DNA from: JADJWR01 sp964509545
Lineage (GTDB): Bacteria > Pseudomonadota > Gammaproteobacteria > Burkholderiales > Burkholderiaceae_F
Assembly (NCBI GenBank): GCA_964509545.1
Contig: CAZDXQ010000047.1
Span: 1-30,788 of the forward strand
Reading direction: 5' to 3'
DNA: 30,788 nucleotides
Each line of letters begins with the position of its first letter. Position 1 is the first letter of the stretch. The position numbers were made by a program, and so were the translations under genes. Below are positions 26,698-30,788 of this stretch, piece by piece. A model generated the notes under the pieces. It was given only the letters and a program-made list of their open reading frames with translations. It was not told where the DNA came from and did no database searches.

Positions 26698-27498
26698 ATG
26701 CAACAGTTAAGCGCCGCTGCGACGACCGAAGCGCCGCCGAAGATCAAGGCGCAGAGCAAGGCGCTGAATTTCTTCTATGGCGACTTCCGCGCCCTGAAAG
26801 GAATCGATCTGCCGGTCTACGAGAAGAAGGTTACGGCGCTGATCGGCCCGTCCGGCTGCGGCAAGTCGACCTTCCTCCGCTGCTTCAATCGCATGCACGA
26901 CCTCTACCCTGGGAACCGCTACGAGGGCGAGATCACGCTGCTGCCGGACAACACCAACCTGCTGAGCCCGAAGGTGGATCCGATCGAAGTGCGCATGCGG
27001 ATCAGCATGGTGTTTCAGAAACCCAATCCGTTTCCGAAGTCGATCTTCGAGAACGTCGCCTACGGCCTGCGCGTGCGCGGCGAGCGCGACAAGCGGGTGC
27101 TCGAGGAACGGGTCGAGGCCGCCCTGCGTGGCGCGGCCCTCTGGACCGAGGTCAAGGATCGCCTGAAAGAGGTTGCGTTCAACCTGTCCGGCGGCCAGCA
27201 GCAGCGACTGTGCATCGCCCGTGCGCTGGCTGCGGATCCGGAACTGGTGCTGTTCGACGAGCCGACTTCCGCGCTCGACCCGATCGCCACCGGCAGCATC
27301 GAGGAACTGATCGCGGAGCTGAAGGAGAAGGTGACGATACTGATTGTCACCCACAACATGCAGCAGGCGGCGCGGGTCAGCGATTACACCGCCTACATGT
27401 ACCTGGGCGAGTTGATCGAATTCGGCGAGACAGACCAGATCTTCATCAAGCCCAGGAAAAAGGAAACCGAGGACTACATCACCGGCCGGTTCGGTTGA
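26698..27498 (+). CDS. pstB: Phosphate ABC transporter ATP-binding protein PstB
   Basis: Cytoplasmic ATPase that drives phosphate import and, with PstC, PstA and PhoU, signals phosphate status to PhoR. It is 266 residues. Walker A GPSGCGKST (50-58), Q-loop VFQKPNPFP (Q107), ABC signature LSGGQQQR (163-170), Walker B LVLFDEPTSALDP (183-195) and switch H219 (VTHNM) are all present. The ~15-residue N-terminal extension before the ABC core is usual for PstB. ATG 26698 follows the pstA stop by 4 bp. A 145-bp gap without an evident hairpin separates it from phoU. Confidence 0.98.
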   Translation: MQQLSAAATTEAPPKIKAQSKALNFFYGDFRALKGIDLPVYEKKVTALIGPSGCGKSTFLRCFNRMHDLYPGNRYEGEITLLPDNTNLLSPKVDPIEVRMRISMVFQKPNPFPKSIFENVAYGLRVRGERDKRVLEERVEAALRGAALWTEVKDRLKEVAFNLSGGQQQRLCIARALAADPELVLFDEPTSALDPIATGSIEELIAELKEKVTILIVTHNMQQAARVSDYTAYMYLGELIEFGETDQIFIKPRKKETEDYITGRFG

Positions 27499-27643
27499 GC
27501 GGTCGGCAGGTGCGGCGATGCGGGTGCGGCGGGCGTAATGTTGGAAGCAGGGCAGCGCGGGCGGCCTGCGCAAGCCTCAATCGGCGCCGGGATTAGGCCC
27601 GAGAGGGCGCGGGCTGGGCGCGGGCGCGCCAGGGAGCGATGAC

Positions 27644-28357
27644 ATGGTCACAGGCGATCACTTTTCCAAGCAGTACGACGTCGAACTGGAGCAGATGCGC
27701 TCGCGCATCCTGCAAATGGGCGGGCTGGTCGAGTCGCAGCTGAAGCTGGCGATGGAGGCCTTCGAGACGGCGGATACGGAGAAGGCGGACGCGGCGATCG
27801 GAAATGACCGCCGTGTCAACGAACTGCAGCTCGACCTCGACATGATGGTCAATCACGTCATCGCCCGCCGGCAGCCGACCGCGGGCGACCTGCGCCTAAT
27901 CATGGGCGTGGCCAAGGCGATCACCGATCTGGAGCGGGTCGGCGACGAGGCATCGAAGATCGCCCGTGCCGCGAAGTGGCTGAAGGAAAAAGCGAGCACG
28001 TTCCGCCTGAACCGCATTCCGGACCTGCGCCAGTCCGGCGAGATCGCCGCGCGCATGCTGCACCGCTCGCTCGACGCGCTGGCGCGCCTCGACGGCCATG
28101 CCGCAGCGTCGATCATCCGCGACGACGCCGGCATCGACGACCGCTTCCGCGCCACGCTGCGCCAGCTGGTGACCTACATGATGGAGGATCCGCGTTCGAT
28201 CTCGGCGGCGATCGACACCGTGTGGGCCGCCAAGGCGATCGAGCGGGTCGGCGACCATGCCAAGAACATCGCCGAGCACGTGATCTTCATCGCCCATGGC
28301 ACCGATGTGCGGCACGCGTCGCCAGAAGAGATCGAGCGGGCCGTCTCGCAGGGATAA
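27644..28357 (+). CDS. phoU: Phosphate signalling complex protein PhoU
   Basis: Negative regulator that links the Pst transporter to PhoR; loss gives a constitutive Pho response. It is 237 residues of two three-helix bundles, each with the metal-binding signature: ITDLERVGDEASKIARAA near 90-107 and KAIERVGDHAKNIAEHVIF near 197-215. ATG 27644 has AGGGAG (27631-27636) 7 nt upstream. It ends 6 bp before phoB, so phoU-phoB-phoR are likely co-transcribed. Confidence 0.97.
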   Translation: MVTGDHFSKQYDVELEQMRSRILQMGGLVESQLKLAMEAFETADTEKADAAIGNDRRVNELQLDLDMMVNHVIARRQPTAGDLRLIMGVAKAITDLERVGDEASKIARAAKWLKEKASTFRLNRIPDLRQSGEIAARMLHRSLDALARLDGHAAASIIRDDAGIDDRFRATLRQLVTYMMEDPRSISAAIDTVWAAKAIERVGDHAKNIAEHVIFIAHGTDVRHASPEEIERAVSQG

Positions 28358-28363
28358 CGGCGT

Positions 28364-29059
28364 ATGGCGGGTTCGATTCTGGTCGTCGAAGACGAACCGT
28401 CCATCCAGGAGCTGGTGTCGTTTTCCTGCGGCAGCAGCGGCTACAAGGTCAGGCGCGCGGAATCGGTGAAAGCGGCACAGGAGGCGATCCGGCAGGAGCT
28501 GCCCGACCTGGTGATCCTCGACTGGATGCTGCCGGACCGCGCCGGCATCGAGCTGCTGCGCGATCTGCGCGGTGCCGAGCGCACGCGCGGCCTGCCCGTG
28601 ATCCTGCTGACGGCCAAGAGTGGCGAGAGCGACAAGGTGGCCGGGCTTGACGCCGGCGCCGACGACTACGTGGTCAAACCGTTTTCACCGCGCGAACTCG
28701 TCTCGCGCATCCGCGCCGTTTTTCGGCGCCGGGCGCCGCAGCACAGCGGCGAGCAGTTGAGCTACGGGCCCCTGAGCATCGATCCGGCGCGGCACGAAGT
28801 TCAGGTCGACGGCAAGTCGATCAAGATGGGGCTGGCCGAATTCAAGCTGCTGAAGTTCCTCGTCGGCCATCCGGAGCGCGTTTTCTCGCGCGGCCAGCTG
28901 CTTGACAGTGTCTGGGGCGATCACGTCTTCATCGAGGAGCGCACGATCGACGTGCACGTTCTGCGGCTGCGCAAGGCGCTCGCCGCGGCCGGGGCGCAGC
29001 GTTACGTGCAGACGGTGCGTGGCCTCGGCTACCGGCTGTCGGCGCGGGCCGAGCAGTAG
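28364..29059 (+). CDS. phoB: Phosphate regulon response regulator PhoB
   Basis: OmpR/PhoB-family response regulator, 231 residues. Receiver: acidic pair D10-E11, phosphoacceptor D53 (ILDWMLPD), T83 (LLTAK) and K105 (VVKPFSP). The C-terminal winged-helix domain carries LAEFKLLKFLVGHPERVFSR, the recognition region ERTIDVHVLRLRKAL and VRGLGYRL. PhoB~P binds Pho boxes; several candidates are listed in this window. It lies between phoU (6-bp gap) and phoR (9-bp gap). Confidence 0.98.
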   Translation: MAGSILVVEDEPSIQELVSFSCGSSGYKVRRAESVKAAQEAIRQELPDLVILDWMLPDRAGIELLRDLRGAERTRGLPVILLTAKSGESDKVAGLDAGADDYVVKPFSPRELVSRIRAVFRRRAPQHSGEQLSYGPLSIDPARHEVQVDGKSIKMGLAEFKLLKFLVGHPERVFSRGQLLDSVWGDHVFIEERTIDVHVLRLRKALAAAGAQRYVQTVRGLGYRLSARAEQ

Positions 29060-29068
29060 ACTGACCGC

Positions 29069-30409
29069 ATGACGGAGCAGCTTCGGCGCAGGATCCGGGT
29101 GATCCTGCCGGCCTTTGTTCGTTTGGCGCTGATCGCCGTCGTCTCCTTCACCGTCGGCGCCGTCTTCGGGGCCTGGGCGGGGCTGTGGGTGGCGTTGATC
29201 GGCATGGCGCTGTTCTTTGCGCTGCATCTGTACTACCTGTCGATCCTCGGCACCTGGCTCGAACAGCCGTCGCTGGCAACGATTCCCGCCGGCCTGGGCA
29301 GCTGGACCGAGGTGTTCAATCGCCTGCACAAGGCGCGCCGCACCAGCGAGGTGAACGCCCGCCGGCTCGAGGAGAGCGAGGCCGGCTTCCGCAGCATGAT
29401 CAGCGCTCTGCCCGAGGGCATCGTGCTGGTCGACGCGGCACTGCAGATCGAGTGGTGCAATCCGGTGGCCGAGCGCCACCTCGGCATCTCCCTGCGCGCC
29501 GACCAGGGCATGCGTATCACCAATCTGGTCCGAGATCCGGCCTTCATTGCCTACATGACGTCGACCTCCTTCGACGAGCCGCTGCTGTTCCGGCCGCTGG
29601 CCGACCCGCAGCTGGCGCTGTCGATCCGGGTCGTCGAGTTCGAGCCGTCGCGTTCGATCATCATGTCGCGCGATGTGACGCAGGCCGAGCGCGTCGATGC
29701 CATGCGCCGCGACTTCGTCGCCAACGTGTCGCACGAACTGCGCACGCCGCTGACGGTGGTCAACGGCTTCCTCGAAACGCTGCTCGATGCGCAGCCGCCG
29801 CTGGACGAGACGCGGCAGCGGCACCTGCAGCTGATGCACGAGCAGGCCACGAGGATGAATCGCCTGGTCGAGGATCTGCTGATGCTGTCTCGGCTCGAGG
29901 CCGAGGAGACGCCACTGACCGAAGAAGACGTCGACGTGCCGGCGCTGGTCGCCGAACTCGAGGCCGAGGCGCGCGCGCTGTCGGGCGGCCGGCACGAAAT
30001 CAGCCGCGCGACCGAGCCGATCCGCGTGCGCGGCAGCCGCGAAGAACTGCGCAGCGCCTTCGGCAACCTGGTGTCGAACGCGATTCGCTATACGCCGTCG
30101 GGTGGACGCATCGCACTGGCCTGGCGGGCGCGTGACGACGGGGCGATCTTCGAAGTGAAGGACTCCGGCATCGGCGTCGCACCGGAGCACCTGCCGCGGC
30201 TGACCGAGCGCTTCTACCGTGTCGACCGCAGCCGTTCGCGTGAGACCGGCGGCACCGGCCTCGGACTGGCGATCGTCAAGCATGTGCTGATGCGCCATCA
30301 GGGTCGGCTGCTCGTCGAATCCGAGGTTGGGCGCGGCAGCACATTCACCGCCTGGCTTCCTGCTGCGCGGATGCAGGCCGGTGCGGCGGCACTTCGCCGC
30401 GCGGCCTGA
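29069..30409 (+). CDS. phoR: Phosphate regulon sensor histidine kinase PhoR
   Basis: Membrane histidine kinase that phosphorylates PhoB under phosphate limitation. It is 446 residues. Two adjacent TM helices (~12-35 and ~38-60) have almost no periplasmic loop, as usual for PhoR. A linker and PAS domain (~105-200, PEGIVLVDAALQIEWCNPVAE) precede the HisKA domain with H222 (SHELRTPL). The catalytic domain has the N box NLVSNAIRYTP (N337), G1 DSGIG (365-369), F box RFYRVDRSRS and G2 GGTGLGL (394-400). The last ~15 residues are Ala/Arg-rich. Confidence 0.97.
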   Translation: MTEQLRRRIRVILPAFVRLALIAVVSFTVGAVFGAWAGLWVALIGMALFFALHLYYLSILGTWLEQPSLATIPAGLGSWTEVFNRLHKARRTSEVNARRLEESEAGFRSMISALPEGIVLVDAALQIEWCNPVAERHLGISLRADQGMRITNLVRDPAFIAYMTSTSFDEPLLFRPLADPQLALSIRVVEFEPSRSIIMSRDVTQAERVDAMRRDFVANVSHELRTPLTVVNGFLETLLDAQPPLDETRQRHLQLMHEQATRMNRLVEDLLMLSRLEAEETPLTEEDVDVPALVAELEAEARALSGGRHEISRATEPIRVRGSREELRSAFGNLVSNAIRYTPSGGRIALAWRARDDGAIFEVKDSGIGVAPEHLPRLTERFYRVDRSRSRETGGTGLGLAIVKHVLMRHQGRLLVESEVGRGSTFTAWLPAARMQAGAAALRRAA

Positions 30410-30436
30410 CGGTCGAGCGCTCGCCCTTCGGGCAAA

Positions 30437-30465
30437 TTGCCGCGGCCCGGCGGCGCGCGTATCAT
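30437..30465 (+). promoter_or_regulatory. Sigma70-type promoter of the tRNA cluster
   Basis: TTGCCG (30437-30442), 17-bp spacer, TATCAT (30460-30465), with a GC-rich discriminator (GCGCGC) typical of stable-RNA promoters. Transcription would start just before tRNA-Pro at 30476. Confidence 0.65.
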
Positions 30466-30475
30466 GCGCGCTCTT

Positions 30476-30552
<77 letters not shown>

Positions 30553-30594
30553 GATGCACCTGCCGACTGCCTGCGTCCGGCCCGACAGCTCCAC

Positions 30595-30671
30595 CTGCCC
30601 GTAGCTCAGCTGGACAGAGCACCGGCCTTCTAAGCCGGGGGTCGCAGGTTCGAGTCCTGCCGGGCAGGCCA
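30595..30671 (+). tRNA. tRNA-Arg (anticodon TCT)
   Basis: Acceptor CTGCCCG (30595-30601) pairs with CGGGCAG (30661-30667). Anticodon stem CCGGC/GCCGG with loop CTTCTAA gives TCT. T arm GCAGG-TTCGAGT-CCTGC, CCA encoded at 30669-30671. 77 nt. Confidence 0.96.
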
Positions 30672-30684
30672 GAGATGAAGGCGC

Positions 30685-30760
30685 GGTGGCCGTAGCTCAA
30701 CGGTAGAGTCCCGGATTGTGATTCCGGTTGTTGTGGGTTCGAATCCCATCGGCCACCCCA
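30685..30760 (+). tRNA. tRNA-His (anticodon GTG)
   Basis: Extra G-1 at 30685 opposite discriminator C (30757). Acceptor GTGGCCG (30686-30692) pairs with CGGCCAC (30750-30756). Anticodon stem CCGGA/TCCGG with GTG, CCA encoded at 30758-30760. Confidence 0.95.
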
Positions 30761-30788
30761 TCGATCTTGTTCGATTCCGATGAGTAAG

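Overview
The window is GC-rich chromosomal DNA of a betaproteobacterium. This rests on the gene order yhbY / rlmE-ftsH-folP-glmM followed by pstSCAB-phoU-phoB-phoR, which in Burkholderiales and Rhodocyclales relatives usually forms one run with pstS directly after glmM. It also rests on protein sequence character and on a Pro-Arg-His tRNA cluster. I cannot fix the genus.

Layout. 1-510: 3' part of a CaiB/BaiF CoA-transferase with a broken or edge-damaged beginning. 561-989 (-): yhbY. 1038-5964 (+): rlmE, ftsH (TTG start, sigma32-like promoter), folP and glmM. 6085-23081: about 17 kb of accessory DNA that separates glmM from pstS. 23582-30409 (+): Pho-box promoter region, pstS, pstC, pstA, pstB, phoU, phoB, phoR. 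30437-30760: a promoter and tRNA-Pro(TGG), tRNA-Arg(TCT), tRNA-His(GTG).

The accessory block reads as a phosphate-starvation membrane-remodelling island next to its own regulator. It holds an OlsB-like N-acyltransferase (ornithine-type lipids), a GT4 glycosyltransferase overlapping a PlcP-like metallophosphoesterase (phospholipid to diacylglycerol), a secreted glycerophosphodiester phosphodiesterase with an EF-hand-like insertion, a GT28 MGDG-synthase-like glycosyltransferase, a second GT4 gene that is now frameshifted, and a secreted choice-of-anchor-I/propeller protein. By eye, candidate Pho boxes (7+4+7 bp) followed after exactly 10 bp by a TAnnnT hexamer occur before pstS, the PlcP-like gene, the GDPD, the OlsB-like gene and the propeller protein. 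These calls are degenerate and need a computed scan.

Inside the block is a three-gene operon with 4-nt overlaps. It encodes a P2A-type cation ATPase with intact catalytic and Ca2+-site residues, a P1B-like protein that has lost all catalytic motifs (a pseudo-ATPase), and a small single-TM protein. This is the part most likely to be an undescribed system.

The right half of the block shows decay: an M48 peptidase pseudogene (HEXXH changed to HAMAH, stop, frameshift), the broken GT4, and about 0.75 kb without a convincing gene. Two paralogous small proteins of unknown function flank this right half.
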